Source of the DNA: Yersinia enterocolitica
GTDB taxonomy: Bacteria; Pseudomonadota; Gammaproteobacteria; Enterobacterales; Enterobacteriaceae
DNA: 64,000 nucleotides
Reading direction: 5' to 3'
Assembly: GCA_002082245.2 (NCBI GenBank)
Contig: NBTC02000002.1
Location: forward strand, 4,402,001 to 4,466,000
In this document: one piece after another, positions 19,734 to 29,515 of the stretch
Layout: every line of letters begins with the position of its first letter
Position numbering within the stretch: position 1 is the stretch's first letter
The notes under the pieces: generated by a model
Database searches by the model: none
Told to the model about the DNA's origin: nothing
The model's input: the letters and a program-made list of their open reading frames with translations, nothing else
Position numbers and translations under genes: made by a program

Positions 19734-20560
19734 CTGCTTTGATTTTGATTCCGGTTGTCATTGGTGCCCTGTTCCTGCTTCCGCCGGTTGGTTTTGCTAT
19801 TGTTACTCTCTTTGTCTGTATGCTTGCAGCCTGGGAGTGGGGGCAATTAGCTGGGTTCGCCAGTCGTTCTCAGCGTATTTGGTTAGCCATACTTTGTGGT
19901 TTTCTACTGATCTCAATGCTGCTTAGCCTTCCTGCCTATCAGCATTCTGCTCATCTACCACAAGTGAGTGTCCCTCTCTGGCTCTCTATGGGCTGGTGGG
20001 TCGCAGCATTGCTGTTGGTGCTTACTTACCCACGCTCTGCGGCGTTGTGGCGCGATTCACGTCTGTTACGTATAATTTTCGGCGTTCTGACTATTGTTCC
20101 CTTTTTCTGGGGCATGGTGGCATTACGTCAGTATGGTTATGAGCAGAACCACCATATCGGCGCCTGGTGGCTGCTGTATGTGATGCTTTTGGTATGGGGT
20201 GCGGATTCTGGCGCTTACATGTTTGGTAAATTATTCGGTAAACATAAATTAGCGCCTAAAGTATCACCAGGTAAAACCTGGGAAGGATTAATTGGCGGTT
20301 TACTGACATCAGCTCTGATATCATGGTTGTTCGGTCGTTATGCTCCGTTGGATATCATCCCGGAAAAACTGTTAATCTGTTCCGTGGTGGCTGCATTGGC
20401 CTCAGTACTTGGCGATTTGACCGAAAGTATGTTTAAACGTGAAGCGGGAATCAAAGACAGTGGTCATCTGATTCCTGGTCATGGTGGGATACTGGATCGT
20501 ATCGATAGCCTGACCGCAGCTGTGCCGGTATTTGCCTGCTTAATGCTGTTAGTGTTTTAA
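19712..20560 (+). CDS. cdsA: CdsA, phosphatidate cytidylyltransferase
   Basis: CdsA makes CDP-diacylglycerol from CTP and phosphatidate, the branch point of phospholipid synthesis in the inner membrane. The 282-residue protein has about eight membrane segments. The signature of the family lies near the C-terminus: [18 protein letters not shown], followed by [20 protein letters not shown] lies near residue 186. The start is TTG 19712, directly after GGGGGA with a 5-base gap; no in-frame ATG sits nearby. It starts 9 bases after uppS. Confidence 0.95.
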   Translation: MLKYRLITALILIPVVIGALFLLPPVGFAIVTLFVCMLAAWEWGQLAGFASRSQRIWLAILCGFLLISMLLSLPAYQHSAHLPQVSVPLWLSMGWWVAALLLVLTYPRSAALWRDSRLLRIIFGVLTIVPFFWGMVALRQYGYEQNHHIGAWWLLYVMLLVWGADSGAYMFGKLFGKHKLAPKVSPGKTWEGLIGGLLTSALISWLFGRYAPLDIIPEKLLICSVVAALASVLGDLTESMFKREAGIKDSGHLIPGHGGILDRIDSLTAAVPVFACLMLLVF

Positions 20561-20588
20561 TCCGTCACTGACGGGGAGTTTAGGGAAT

Positions 20589-21944
20589 ATGATGAGCATA
20601 CTCTGGAGCCTGGCCGCGTTTATTATCGCACTGGGGATCTTAATTACAGTGCATGAGTTCGGTCACTTTTGGGTGGCGCGGCGCTGTGGTGTCCGTGTCG
20701 AACGCTTTTCGATTGGTTTCGGTAAAGCGCTGTGGCGTCGGACGGATCGTCAAGGTACCGAGTATGTTATCGCCCTTATCCCGCTGGGCGGCTATGTTAA
20801 GATGCTAGATGAGCGTGTTGAAGCTGTTGCTCCTGAGCTTCGTCATCAATCTTTTAATAATAAAACTGTTTTGCAACGCGCGGCAATCGTCAGCGCGGGC
20901 CCTATTGCCAACTTCCTTTTTGCTGTCATTGCTTACTGGCTGGTGTTTATCATTGGTGTGCCAAGTGTGCGCCCGGTAGTGGGTGACATTTCGCCACAAT
21001 CCATTGCTGCACAAGCCAATATTTCTCCAGGAATGGAACTTAAGTCTGTAGATGGTATCGAAACGCCTGACTGGGATTCTGTTCGTTTGGCCCTCGTCGG
21101 CAAAATCGGTGATAAACAAACACAGGTGGGTGTGGCACCATTTGGTTCTGCTAATGTGGTGCAAAAGACACTGGATCTACAACAGTGGCAGTTCGAGCCT
21201 GATAAGCAAGATCCTGTCGTGGCGTTGGGTATTATTCCACGAGGCCCGCAGATTGAATCTGTCTTGGCTGAAGTTCAAACCGGGTCTGCGGCACAAAAGG
21301 CAGGTTTACAAGCAGGGGATAGGATAGTTAAAGTTGGTGGTCAGCCACTGGATCGTTGGCAAACATTTGTTTTACAGGTTCGTGATAACCCCGGTAAGCC
21401 ACTGGTGTTAGATATTGAAAGGGGTGGTACCCCCTTGTCTTTAACCTTAATACCAGATACAAAATCGGTTGGAGAAAACCGCAATGAAGGTTTTGCGGGT
21501 GTAGTGCCGAAAGTTATACCGCTTCCGGATGAATATAGAACGATTCGCCAATATGGCCCGTTCACGGCACTCTACCAAGCTGGGGATAAAACCTGGCAGT
21601 TGATGCGGTTGACGGTAGGCATGTTGGGTAAACTGATTACTGGTGATGTTAAACTGAATAACTTGAGTGGCCCGATATCTATTGCACAAGGCGCTGGGGT
21701 TTCAGCTGAGTACGGATTGGTGTATTACCTGATGTTTTTGGCACTAATCAGTGTCAACTTGGGCATTATCAATTTGTTCCCGTTACCGGTATTAGATGGT
21801 GGACATCTGCTCTTCCTGGCGATAGAAAAGCTGAAGGGTGGGCCGGTTTCTGAGCGAGTACAGGACTTCAGTTATCGCATCGGCTCGATTTTGCTGGTGT
21901 TATTAATGGGGCTTGCACTTTTCAATGATTTCTCCCGTCTTTAA
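20589..21944 (+). CDS. rseP: RseP, site-2 intramembrane protease
   Basis: RseP cuts RseA inside the membrane after DegS, releasing sigma-E, and clears signal peptides. The zinc motif HEFGH is at residues 22-26 in the first membrane segment, and the third ligand is in [15 protein letters not shown] near the C-terminus. Two tandem PDZ domains occupy roughly residues 120-310 ([17 protein letters not shown] in the second). The 451 residues compare with 450 in E. coli. It lies just upstream of bamA, whose expression depends on sigma-E in E. coli. Confidence 0.97.
   Translation: MMSILWSLAAFIIALGILITVHEFGHFWVARRCGVRVERFSIGFGKALWRRTDRQGTEYVIALIPLGGYVKMLDERVEAVAPELRHQSFNNKTVLQRAAIVSAGPIANFLFAVIAYWLVFIIGVPSVRPVVGDISPQSIAAQANISPGMELKSVDGIETPDWDSVRLALVGKIGDKQTQVGVAPFGSANVVQKTLDLQQWQFEPDKQDPVVALGIIPRGPQIESVLAEVQTGSAAQKAGLQAGDRIVKVGGQPLDRWQTFVLQVRDNPGKPLVLDIERGGTPLSLTLIPDTKSVGENRNEGFAGVVPKVIPLPDEYRTIRQYGPFTALYQAGDKTWQLMRLTVGMLGKLITGDVKLNNLSGPISIAQGAGVSAEYGLVYYLMFLALISVNLGIINLFPLPVLDGGHLLFLAIEKLKGGPVSERVQDFSYRIGSILLVLLMGLALFNDFSRL
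21035..21063 (+). promoter_or_regulatory. Possible sigma-E promoter inside rseP
   Basis: GGAACTT (21035-21041), a 16-base spacer and TCGAAA (21058-21063) fit the sigma-E pattern well. It lies about 0.9 kb upstream of bamA and points toward it. It overlaps codons for a conserved protein stretch, so conservation alone would not prove promoter function. Confidence 0.35.
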
Positions 21945-21980
21945 CGGCTGGGGATAGGTTAGGAAGAACGCATAACAACG

Positions 21981-24365
21981 ATGGCGATGAAAAAGTTGCT
22001 CATAGCGTCGCTGCTGTTTGGCAGCGCCACCGTATACGGTGCAGACGGGTTCGTAGTGAAAGATATTCATTTCGAAGGCCTGCAACGGGTCGCCGTCGGT
22101 GCGGCGTTACTTAATATGCCGGTTCGCGTAGGCGATACCGTCAGTGATGATGACATCGGTAAAACTATCCGTGCGTTGTTTGCTACAGGCAACTTCGAGG
22201 ACGTTCGTGTCCTGCGCGATGGTGATACGCTGATTGTTCAAGTCAAAGAACGCCCAACGATTGCCAGCATCACTTTCTCCGGTAACAAAGCGGTGAAAGA
22301 TGACATGCTTAAGCAGAATCTGGAAGCCTCTGGCGTCCGGGTTGGCGAAGCCCTGGACCGTACCACTATATCCAGCATTGAAAAAGGACTCGAAGACTTC
22401 TACTACAGTGTGGGTAAATACAGCGCTTCAGTGAAGGCTGTTGTTACACCGCTACCGCGTAATCGTGTTGATATCAAACTGGTCTTTACCGAAGGTGTCT
22501 CTGCAAAAATTCAGCAGATTAACATCGTAGGTAACCACAGTTTCACAACTGATGAGCTTATCTCACGCTTCCAATTGCGTGATGAAGTGCCATGGTGGAA
22601 CGTGGTTGGTGATCGTAAATATCAGAAGCAGAAGCTAGCCGGTGATCTCGAAATCTTGCGCAGCTTCTACTTAGATCGCGGTTACGCCCGATTTAATATC
22701 GATTCTACTCAGGTGAGTTTGACGCCAGATAAAAAAGGCATCTATATCACCATCAACATTACCGAAGGCGATCAATACAAGCTTAATAGCGTTGTTGTGA
22801 GCGGTAATCTTGCAGGGCATCAATCTGAAGCGGATAAGCTGGCAGCGATTGAACCGGGTGAATTGTTTAACGGCAGTAAAGTCACACGCATTGAAGAAGA
22901 CATCAAGAAGATGTTGGGCCGCTATGGCTATGCTTATCCGCGTGTGGTCTCTCAACCAGAAATTAACGATGCTGATAAAACAGTCAAACTGCATATCAAC
23001 GTAGATGCGGGTAACCGTTTCTATGTCCGCAATGTTCGTTTCGAAGGTAATGACACCAGTAAAGACTCCGTATTGCGCCGTGAAATGCGCCAGATGGAAG
23101 GTGCATGGTTGGGTAATGATCAGGTCGAAGCGGGCAAAGAACGTTTAAACCGTCTGGGCTATTTCGAAACCGTTGATGTTGAAACTCAACGTGTTCCAGG
23201 AACTGCTGATCAGGTCGATGTCACTTATAAAGTCAAGGAACGCAATACCGGTAGTTTAAACTTTGGTATTGGTTACGGCACAGAAAGTGGTGTCAGCTTC
23301 CAGGTTGGGGTTCAGCAAGATAACTGGTTGGGTACTGGTAATACCGTCGGTATTAATGGTACGAAGAACGACTATCAGACTTATGCTGAATTTACCTTAA
23401 CTGACCCTTACTTCACCGTTGATGGTGTAAGTCTGGGCGGGCGTATCTTCTATAATGATTTTAAAGCAGATAACGCAGACCTGTCTGGCTATACCAACAG
23501 CAGTTATGGTATTGACGGTACTTTAGGCTTCCCAATTAATGAGAATAACTCATTACGGGTTGGTTTAGGTTACGTCCATAACTCCCTGTCTGACATGGAA
23601 CCACAAGTCGCGATGTGGCGATATCTTGACTCTGTTGGTCAAGATCCTAATCTGACTGATCGTGCCAGCTTCACAGCGGATGACTTCACACTGAATCTGG
23701 GTTGGACTTATAACAACCTTGACCGTGGTTTCTTCCCAACGTCAGGGGTTAAATCATCAGTTAATACCAAAGTGACGGTACCTGGCTCTGATAACGAGTT
23801 CTATAAAATCACTTTCGATACATCTGCTTACCAACCGTTAGATGAAGATCATTCATGGGTGCTCTTAGGCCGTGGTCGCTTGGGTTATGGCGACGGTATC
23901 GGTTCGAAAGAGATGCCATTCTATGAGAACTTCTATGCCGGTGGTTCCAGCACTGTCCGTGGTTTCCGATCAAATAATATCGGTCCTAAAGCGGCATACT
24001 ATAATGCTAATGGGACCATCAGAGATTCAACCGATGCGGTTGGTGGTAACGCGATGGCGGTGGCCAGTTTAGAACTGATTACACCGACGCCGTTTATCAG
24101 TGAAAAATACTCAAACTCTGTACGGACCTCCTTCTTCATTGACTCAGGTACTGTATGGGATACTAACTGGGAAAATACCGCACTGACGCGTGCTGCTGGT
24201 GTACCTGATTACAGTAAGGCGAGTAATATTCGTGTGTCTGCCGGTGTGTCATTACAATGGATGTCGCCATTGGGTCCATTAGTGTTCTCATATGCTAAAC
24301 CGGTTAAAGATTACGAAGGTGATAAGTCAGAGCAATTCCAGTTTAACATTGGTAAGACTTGGTAA
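21981..24365 (+). CDS. bamA: BamA, outer-membrane protein assembly factor
   Basis: BamA is the essential Omp85 barrel that folds outer-membrane proteins with BamBCDE. A signal peptide ends ...ATVYGA at residue 20 or so, followed by five POTRA domains (about 24-420) and a 16-strand barrel. The conserved VRGF motif of loop 6 is visible in [12 protein letters not shown] near residue 658. The chain ends in aromatic tryptophan (NIGKTW), the usual outer-membrane targeting end. The 794 residues compare with 810 in E. coli. It lies between rseP and its partner chaperone gene skp. Confidence 0.97.
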   Translation: MAMKKLLIASLLFGSATVYGADGFVVKDIHFEGLQRVAVGAALLNMPVRVGDTVSDDDIGKTIRALFATGNFEDVRVLRDGDTLIVQVKERPTIASITFSGNKAVKDDMLKQNLEASGVRVGEALDRTTISSIEKGLEDFYYSVGKYSASVKAVVTPLPRNRVDIKLVFTEGVSAKIQQINIVGNHSFTTDELISRFQLRDEVPWWNVVGDRKYQKQKLAGDLEILRSFYLDRGYARFNIDSTQVSLTPDKKGIYITINITEGDQYKLNSVVVSGNLAGHQSEADKLAAIEPGELFNGSKVTRIEEDIKKMLGRYGYAYPRVVSQPEINDADKTVKLHINVDAGNRFYVRNVRFEGNDTSKDSVLRREMRQMEGAWLGNDQVEAGKERLNRLGYFETVDVETQRVPGTADQVDVTYKVKERNTGSLNFGIGYGTESGVSFQVGVQQDNWLGTGNTVGINGTKNDYQTYAEFTLTDPYFTVDGVSLGGRIFYNDFKADNADLSGYTNSSYGIDGTLGFPINENNSLRVGLGYVHNSLSDMEPQVAMWRYLDSVGQDPNLTDRASFTADDFTLNLGWTYNNLDRGFFPTSGVKSSVNTKVTVPGSDNEFYKITFDTSAYQPLDEDHSWVLLGRGRLGYGDGIGSKEMPFYENFYAGGSSTVRGFRSNNIGPKAAYYNANGTIRDSTDAVGGNAMAVASLELITPTPFISEKYSNSVRTSFFIDSGTVWDTNWENTALTRAAGVPDYSKASNIRVSAGVSLQWMSPLGPLVFSYAKPVKDYEGDKSEQFQFNIGKTW

Positions 24366-24522
24366 TTGATTGGCAAAGTAGTTCTGAATTTTAAAGACAG
24401 CACTGGTAGTTGAAATAACCTAAGGTAGCGCTAGTGAGTTTGGCGCTATTTTAGGCACTATTCAGTATTAAGTGCACTTCAAGGTGTCTCTGACACAAAC
24501 GGGTAATGGTAAGGAGTTTATA

Positions 24523-25020
24523 GTGAAAAAGTGGTTGTGTGCCGCAGGTCTTGGTTTAGCATTGGCAGCTTCTGCCAGCGTTCAAGCCGCTGACAAGATT
24601 GCTATTGTTAACGTTTCCAGCATTTTCCAACAATTACCTGCGCGTGAAACCGTAGCTAAGCAGCTGGAGAATGAATTCAAAGGCCGTGCAACCGAACTGC
24701 AAGGAATGGAGCGCGACCTGCAAACTAAAATGCAGAAGCTGCAACGTGACGGTTCTACCATGAAAGCCAGTGATCGTACCAAGCTGGAAAGCGACGTAAT
24801 GAAACAGCGTGAAACTTTCTCTACTAAAGCCCAGGCTTTTGAGCAAGATAATCGCCGTCGTCAGATGGAAGAGCGTAACAAAATTCTGAGCCGTATTCAG
24901 GATGCTGTTAAATCTGTTGCTAGCAAAGGTGGTTATGATGTGGTGATTGATGCAAATGCTGTTGCATATGCAGACCCTTCTAAAGATATCACTGCTGACG
25001 TGCTGAAACAGGTTAAATAA
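24523..25020 (+). CDS. skp: Skp, periplasmic chaperone
   Basis: Skp is a trimeric periplasmic holdase that carries unfolded outer-membrane proteins to BamA. The start is GTG 24523, 6 bases after AAGGAG, giving 165 residues. Residues 1-22 are a signal peptide ([17 protein letters not shown], cleaved after VQA). The mature chain starts [15 protein letters not shown] and is followed by long charged helices that form the tentacles. A longer frame from ATG 24472 would destroy the signal peptide. Confidence 0.96.
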   Translation: MKKWLCAAGLGLALAASASVQAADKIAIVNVSSIFQQLPARETVAKQLENEFKGRATELQGMERDLQTKMQKLQRDGSTMKASDRTKLESDVMKQRETFSTKAQAFEQDNRRRQMEERNKILSRIQDAVKSVASKGGYDVVIDANAVAYADPSKDITADVLKQVK

Positions 25021-25023
25021 AAC

Positions 25024-26046
25024 ATGCCTTCAATTCGACTGGCTGATTTAGCTCAGCAGTTGGATGCACAGGTGTACGGTGATGGCGATCTCGTCATCAC
25101 CGGCATCGCTTCTATGCATTCCGCCGAGCCTTCGCAAATCACGTTTTTGTCAAATAGCCGCTATCAAGAACAACTCGCTACTTGTAATGCAGGTGCGGTG
25201 GTATTGACTGAGGCTGACTTACCTTTCTGTAAATCTGCAGCTCTAGTGGTTAAAAATCCGTATTTAACCTATGCACGTATGGCTCAGATAATGGATACCA
25301 CACCTCAACCGGCCCAGGATATTGCACCGAGTGCAGTTATCGCTCCACTGGTAACGTTGGGAGAGAAGGTTTCTATCGGTGCAAATGCAGTGATAGAGTC
25401 CGGTGTTGTGCTAGGCGATAATGTGGTTATCGGTGCTGGCTGCTTTATTGGCAAGAATACTCACATTGGTGCTGGTAGCCGTTTGTGGGCCAATGTTTCC
25501 GTTTATCATGAAGTTGTTATTGGGCAGAACTGCTTGATTCAATCCGGTACGGTCATTGGTGCAGATGGTTTTGGTTATGCAAATGATCGTGGTAATTGGA
25601 TAAAAATTCCACAGCTCGGTTCAGTGCATATTGGTGACCGTGTTGAGATTGGCGCTTGTACCACGATTGACCGTGGTGCACTAGATAATACCATTATTGG
25701 TAATGGCGTCATCATTGATAACCAATGTCAGATTGCACATAACGTTGTGATTGGCGACAATACCGCAGTTGCGGGTGGTGTTATCATGGCAGGCAGTCTG
25801 AAAGTTGGCCGCTATTGTATGATAGGCGGCGCGAGTGTGATCAATGGTCATATGGAGATTTGTGACAAAGTCACCATCACCGGAATGGGAATGGTGATGC
25901 GCCCAATCACTGAACCTGGGTTATACTCCTCCGGCATTCCGTTACAACCAAATAAAGTTTGGCGCAAGACCGCTGCTTTAGTGATGAATATCGATGGAAT
26001 TAATAAACGCTTAAAAGCTATTGAGCGTAAAATCGATAAAGAGTAG
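25024..26046 (+). CDS. lpxD: LpxD, UDP-3-O-acylglucosamine N-acyltransferase
   Basis: LpxD adds the second 3-hydroxyacyl chain in lipid A synthesis, taking it from acyl-ACP. The 340-residue protein has an N-terminal uridine-binding domain (1-100). A left-handed beta-helix with hexapeptide repeats follows ([40 protein letters not shown]). The catalytic histidine region is NCQ-type [17 protein letters not shown] near residue 239. It starts 3 bases after skp. Confidence 0.96.
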   Translation: MPSIRLADLAQQLDAQVYGDGDLVITGIASMHSAEPSQITFLSNSRYQEQLATCNAGAVVLTEADLPFCKSAALVVKNPYLTYARMAQIMDTTPQPAQDIAPSAVIAPLVTLGEKVSIGANAVIESGVVLGDNVVIGAGCFIGKNTHIGAGSRLWANVSVYHEVVIGQNCLIQSGTVIGADGFGYANDRGNWIKIPQLGSVHIGDRVEIGACTTIDRGALDNTIIGNGVIIDNQCQIAHNVVIGDNTAVAGGVIMAGSLKVGRYCMIGGASVINGHMEICDKVTITGMGMVMRPITEPGLYSSGIPLQPNKVWRKTAALVMNIDGINKRLKAIERKIDKE

Positions 26047-26104
26047 TCACTCAAGACTGATACTCTGAGTCAATAATTAAGCTTATTGGCAAGTGATGCC
26101 AAAA

Positions 26105-26231
26105 GTAGATACTTAAAGAAATTGGTGTCGCAGCCTGACAAAATAAATCAATCTTGATGAACTTATGTGGTCAAGTGATTCAGGTAAATACGTGCAGTTA
26201 CGCCGTTGTTGCGTCAAGTTCGAAGGGTATA
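26105..26231. repeat. Decayed ERIC-like element in the lpxD-fabZ spacer
   Basis: The right end GGGTATAC (26225-26232) after AAGTTCGAA and the left ATACTTAAAG...CGCAGC resemble ERIC ends at the canonical spacing of about 127 bp. The middle is poorly conserved. This 281-base gap within an otherwise packed operon holds nothing else I can support. Confidence 0.3.
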
Positions 26232-26327
26232 CAGAGTTCCTAATTTGCGGCCTGCCTAATGCCTCCCTTTTGGGGCAGTGCAGGCCGTGTTGTTGATAGC
26301 ATTAGTTTTTTAGACAGGAAGAGTATT

Positions 26328-26846
26328 TTGACTACTGACACTCATACTCTGCATATTGAAGAGATTTTGGATCTACTCCCGCACCGTTTTCCGTTCTTGC
26401 TGGTAGATCGTGTCCTTGATTTCGAAGAAGGAAAATTTCTGCGTGCAGTGAAGAACGTCTCTTTCAACGAGCCATTTTTCCAAGGCCATTTCCCGGGTAA
26501 ACCTATCTTCCCAGGCGTGCTGATTTTAGAGGCGATGGCGCAGGCGACCGGTATCTTGGCATTTAAAAGCCGCGGTAAACTTGAGCCGGGTGAACTTTAT
26601 TATTTTGCTGGCATTGATGAAGCTCGCTTCAAACGTCCGGTAGTGCCTGGTGATCAAATGATCATGGAAGTTCAGTTCGTTAAAGAACGCCGTGGTCTGA
26701 CCCGTTTTACTGGTGTTGCGAAAGTCGATGGTGAAATCGTCTGTACTGCCACGATGATGTGTGCTCGTAGCAGACCAGTAACCCCACCAGCAGAAGCTGT
26801 TGTTGCAAAGTCTGTTGTTGTCGAACCCGCAGTTAAGGAGTCCTGA
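26328..26846 (+). CDS. fabZ: FabZ, 3-hydroxyacyl-ACP dehydratase
   Basis: FabZ dehydrates 3-hydroxyacyl-ACP in fatty-acid elongation and competes with LpxA for the same substrate. It is a single hot-dog domain with His54 in [14 protein letters not shown] and Glu68 in [11 protein letters not shown]. The start is TTG 26328 after AGGAAGAG, as in E. coli, giving 172 residues. It is about 21 residues longer than E. coli because of an Ala/Val/Pro-rich C-terminal tail after CARSR. It lies 3 bases before lpxA. Confidence 0.95.
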   Translation: MTTDTHTLHIEEILDLLPHRFPFLLVDRVLDFEEGKFLRAVKNVSFNEPFFQGHFPGKPIFPGVLILEAMAQATGILAFKSRGKLEPGELYYFAGIDEARFKRPVVPGDQMIMEVQFVKERRGLTRFTGVAKVDGEIVCTATMMCARSRPVTPPAEAVVAKSVVVEPAVKES

Positions 26847-26849
26847 TAC

Positions 26850-27638
26850 GTGATTGACAAAACCGCCATTATCCATCCAAGTTCTATCGTCGAAGAAGGT
26901 GCCATTATTGGTGCCGGCGTTCGTATTGGCCCCTTCTGCTTTGTCGGATCTCAGGTGGAAATTGGCGCTGGCACGGAACTGAAATCCCATGTCGTCGTTA
27001 ATGGTGTAACCAAGATTGGCTGTGACAATCAGATTTACCAATTTGCCTCCATTGGTGAGGCGAATCAGGATCTGAAATATGCAGGCGAGCCTACTCGCGT
27101 TGAGATCGGTTCGCGTAACCGTATCCGTGAAAGCGTATCTATCCACCGTGGTACGGTCCAAGGTGGTGGATTAACTAAAGTAGGCAGCGACAATTTGCTG
27201 ATGATTAATGCCCATATCGCCCATGACTGTATCATTGGTGATCGTTGCATTCTTGCGAACAATGCAACTTTGGGTGGTCATGTGGAAATTGACGATTTTG
27301 CCATCATTGGCGGAATGACGGCTATCCATCAATTCTGCGTGATTGGTGCGCATGTGATGGTGGGCGGTTGTTCAGGCGTTGCTCAGGATGTGCCTCCTTA
27401 TGTCATTGCTCAGGGCAACCATGCAACACCATTTGGTATCAATATTGAAGGGTTAAAACGTCGCGGTTTTGACAAAGAATCACTTCATGCGATCCGTAAT
27501 GCTTACAAGTTGTTGTACCGCAGTGGTCGGACGCTGGATGAAGTGAAACCAGAAATTGCCGAATTGGCGGAGCAGGTTCCGGCGGTTAAGGCATTCAGTG
27601 ATTTCTTTGCGCGCTCTACTCGCGGCATTATTCGCTAA
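26850..27638 (+). CDS. lpxA: LpxA, UDP-GlcNAc O-acyltransferase
   Basis: LpxA acylates UDP-GlcNAc at O-3, the first step of lipid A synthesis. The catalytic His125 is at the expected position in [10 protein letters not shown]. The N-terminal two-thirds is a hexapeptide-repeat beta-helix ([30 protein letters not shown]), followed by a helical C-terminus. The 262 residues equal the E. coli length. The start is GTG 26850 with AAGGAG upstream. Confidence 0.97.
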   Translation: MIDKTAIIHPSSIVEEGAIIGAGVRIGPFCFVGSQVEIGAGTELKSHVVVNGVTKIGCDNQIYQFASIGEANQDLKYAGEPTRVEIGSRNRIRESVSIHRGTVQGGGLTKVGSDNLLMINAHIAHDCIIGDRCILANNATLGGHVEIDDFAIIGGMTAIHQFCVIGAHVMVGGCSGVAQDVPPYVIAQGNHATPFGINIEGLKRRGFDKESLHAIRNAYKLLYRSGRTLDEVKPEIAELAEQVPAVKAFSDFFARSTRGIIR

Positions 27639-27641
27639 CTT

Positions 27642-28826
27642 ATGCAAAATAGCCCATTAGCTGTTGATTGTCCGTCGAATACCGGGCGTCCTTTAACTAT
27701 CGGTTTAGTCGCCGGAGAAACTTCTGGCGACATCTTAGGCGCTGGGTTGATTCGTGCGCTGAAAGCTCAGGTTCCCGATGCCCGCTTTGTTGGTGTTGCT
27801 GGGCCGTTGATGCAAGCTGAGGGATGTGAAGCCTGGTATGAGATGGAAGAGTTGGCAGTGATGGGCGTTGTTGAAGTATTAGAACGCTTGCCACGGTTAC
27901 TCAAGATCCGCAAAGATCTGACCCAACGCTTTAGTGAACTCTCCCCAGATGTTTTCGTGGGTATCGATGCGCCTGATTTCAATATCACCCTCGAAGGGCG
28001 TTTGAAACAGCGTGGCATCCGAACCATTCATTATGTCAGCCCCTCTGTTTGGGCCTGGCGACAAAAACGCGTTTTCAAAATTGGTAAAGCGACCGATATG
28101 GTGTTGGCTTTTCTTCCTTTTGAAAAAGCGTTTTACGATCGTTTCAATGTTCCATGTCGCTTTATTGGTCATACCATGGCTGATGCCATGCCTTTAATCC
28201 CTGATAAGCAAGCGGCAAGAACAGAATTGGGGATTGCGTTACATGCGCCATGTCTGGCCCTGTTGCCGGGTAGTCGCCATTCAGAAGTGGAAATGCTCAG
28301 TGCCGATTTTCTGCGTACTGCTGCCATCTTGAGGCAACAGCTGCCTGAGCTGGAAGTGCTGGTTCCATTGGTTAACAGCAAGCGTCGTGAGCAGTTCGAA
28401 CGAATTAAAGCTGAAATTGCCCCTGACTTATCCGTCCATTTATTAGATGGCAATGCCCGGGTGGCGATGATTGCCAGTGATGCTACCTTGCTCGCCTCGG
28501 GCACTGCGGCGTTGGAATGCATGTTGGCTAAATGCCCCATGGTGGTAGGTTATCGTATGAAACCCTTCACTTTCTGGTTAGCAGAACGATTAGTTAAAAC
28601 ACCTTATGTCTCATTACCGAATCTGTTGGCAGGCGAAGAGCTGGTGACAGAATTGTTGCAGCAAGAGTGCCAACCACAAACATTAGCCGATGCATTGTTA
28701 CCGCTATTACAAGGTGGTGATGCAGTTGAGGCGTTAAAAGAACGTTTCCTGATTTTGCATCAGAGCATCCGTTGTGGCGCGGATGAACAGGCAGCACAGG
28801 CGGTATTGGAGTTAGCAGGTCGATGA
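27642..28826 (+). CDS. lpxB: LpxB, lipid A disaccharide synthase
   Basis: LpxB joins UDP-2,3-diacylglucosamine and lipid X into the lipid A disaccharide. It is a GT19 glycosyltransferase with the N-terminal glycine-rich motif [18 protein letters not shown] (residues 24-41), then [23 protein letters not shown] and [10 protein letters not shown]. The 394 residues are about 12 more than E. coli because the N-terminus is longer; a later start is possible but no better ribosome-binding site is seen. It overlaps rnhB by ATGA. Confidence 0.96.
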   Translation: MQNSPLAVDCPSNTGRPLTIGLVAGETSGDILGAGLIRALKAQVPDARFVGVAGPLMQAEGCEAWYEMEELAVMGVVEVLERLPRLLKIRKDLTQRFSELSPDVFVGIDAPDFNITLEGRLKQRGIRTIHYVSPSVWAWRQKRVFKIGKATDMVLAFLPFEKAFYDRFNVPCRFIGHTMADAMPLIPDKQAARTELGIALHAPCLALLPGSRHSEVEMLSADFLRTAAILRQQLPELEVLVPLVNSKRREQFERIKAEIAPDLSVHLLDGNARVAMIASDATLLASGTAALECMLAKCPMVVGYRMKPFTFWLAERLVKTPYVSLPNLLAGEELVTELLQQECQPQTLADALLPLLQGGDAVEALKERFLILHQSIRCGADEQAAQAVLELAGR

Positions 28827-29419
28827 CAGATATTTTTATATACCCGCAGGCGAATTTTATTGCCGGTGTGGATGAAGTTGGCCGTGGCCCATTAGTGGGG
28901 GCTGTTGTCACTGCGGCGGTTATTCTCGATCCGACACGGCCAATTGTCGGTTTGGCAGACTCGAAAAAACTGAGTGAGAAGCGGCGTCTATCACTTTATG
29001 ACGAAATTACGGATAAGGCCCTGTCCTGGAGCCTTGGTCGCGCTGAGCCAGAAGAGATTGATCACCTAAATATATTGCATGCAACAATGCTGGCAATGCA
29101 AAGAGCGGTAGCAGGATTACATATCACACCCGATTATGTGTTGATTGATGGTAATCGCTGTCCAAAACTGGCGATGCCGTCATTAGCCGTTGTAAAAGGG
29201 GACAGCCGAGTTGCAGAGATCAGTGCCGCCTCTATTCTGGCTAAAGTGACCCGTGATCGTGAAATGACTGAACTGGATCTCATTTTCCCCGAGTATGGTT
29301 TTGCGCAGCACAAAGGCTACCCGACAGCATTCCACCTGGAGCGGCTGGCAGCACTAGGCGCAACTGAGCACCATCGGCGCAGCTTTGGCCCGGTTAAGCG
29401 CGTGCTAGGGCTGATATAA
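28823..29419 (+). CDS. rnhB: RnhB, ribonuclease HII
   Basis: RNase HII removes single ribonucleotides and RNA primers from RNA-DNA hybrids. The catalytic acids are D17 and E18 in [12 protein letters not shown]; further ligands lie in [10 protein letters not shown] and the conserved [22 protein letters not shown]. The 198 residues match E. coli. The start codon overlaps the lpxB stop by 4 bases. Confidence 0.96.
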   Translation: MTDIFIYPQANFIAGVDEVGRGPLVGAVVTAAVILDPTRPIVGLADSKKLSEKRRLSLYDEITDKALSWSLGRAEPEEIDHLNILHATMLAMQRAVAGLHITPDYVLIDGNRCPKLAMPSLAVVKGDSRVAEISAASILAKVTRDREMTELDLIFPEYGFAQHKGYPTAFHLERLAALGATEHHRRSFGPVKRVLGLI

Positions 29420-29515
29420 GCCGGTATTGTCGCTGAAAGACACTCATAGTTATGATGCCCTCAGACACTCTGTTCTGCGGGTGTGATTCAATCCACTAAT
29501 TTCTGGTATCTGGAT

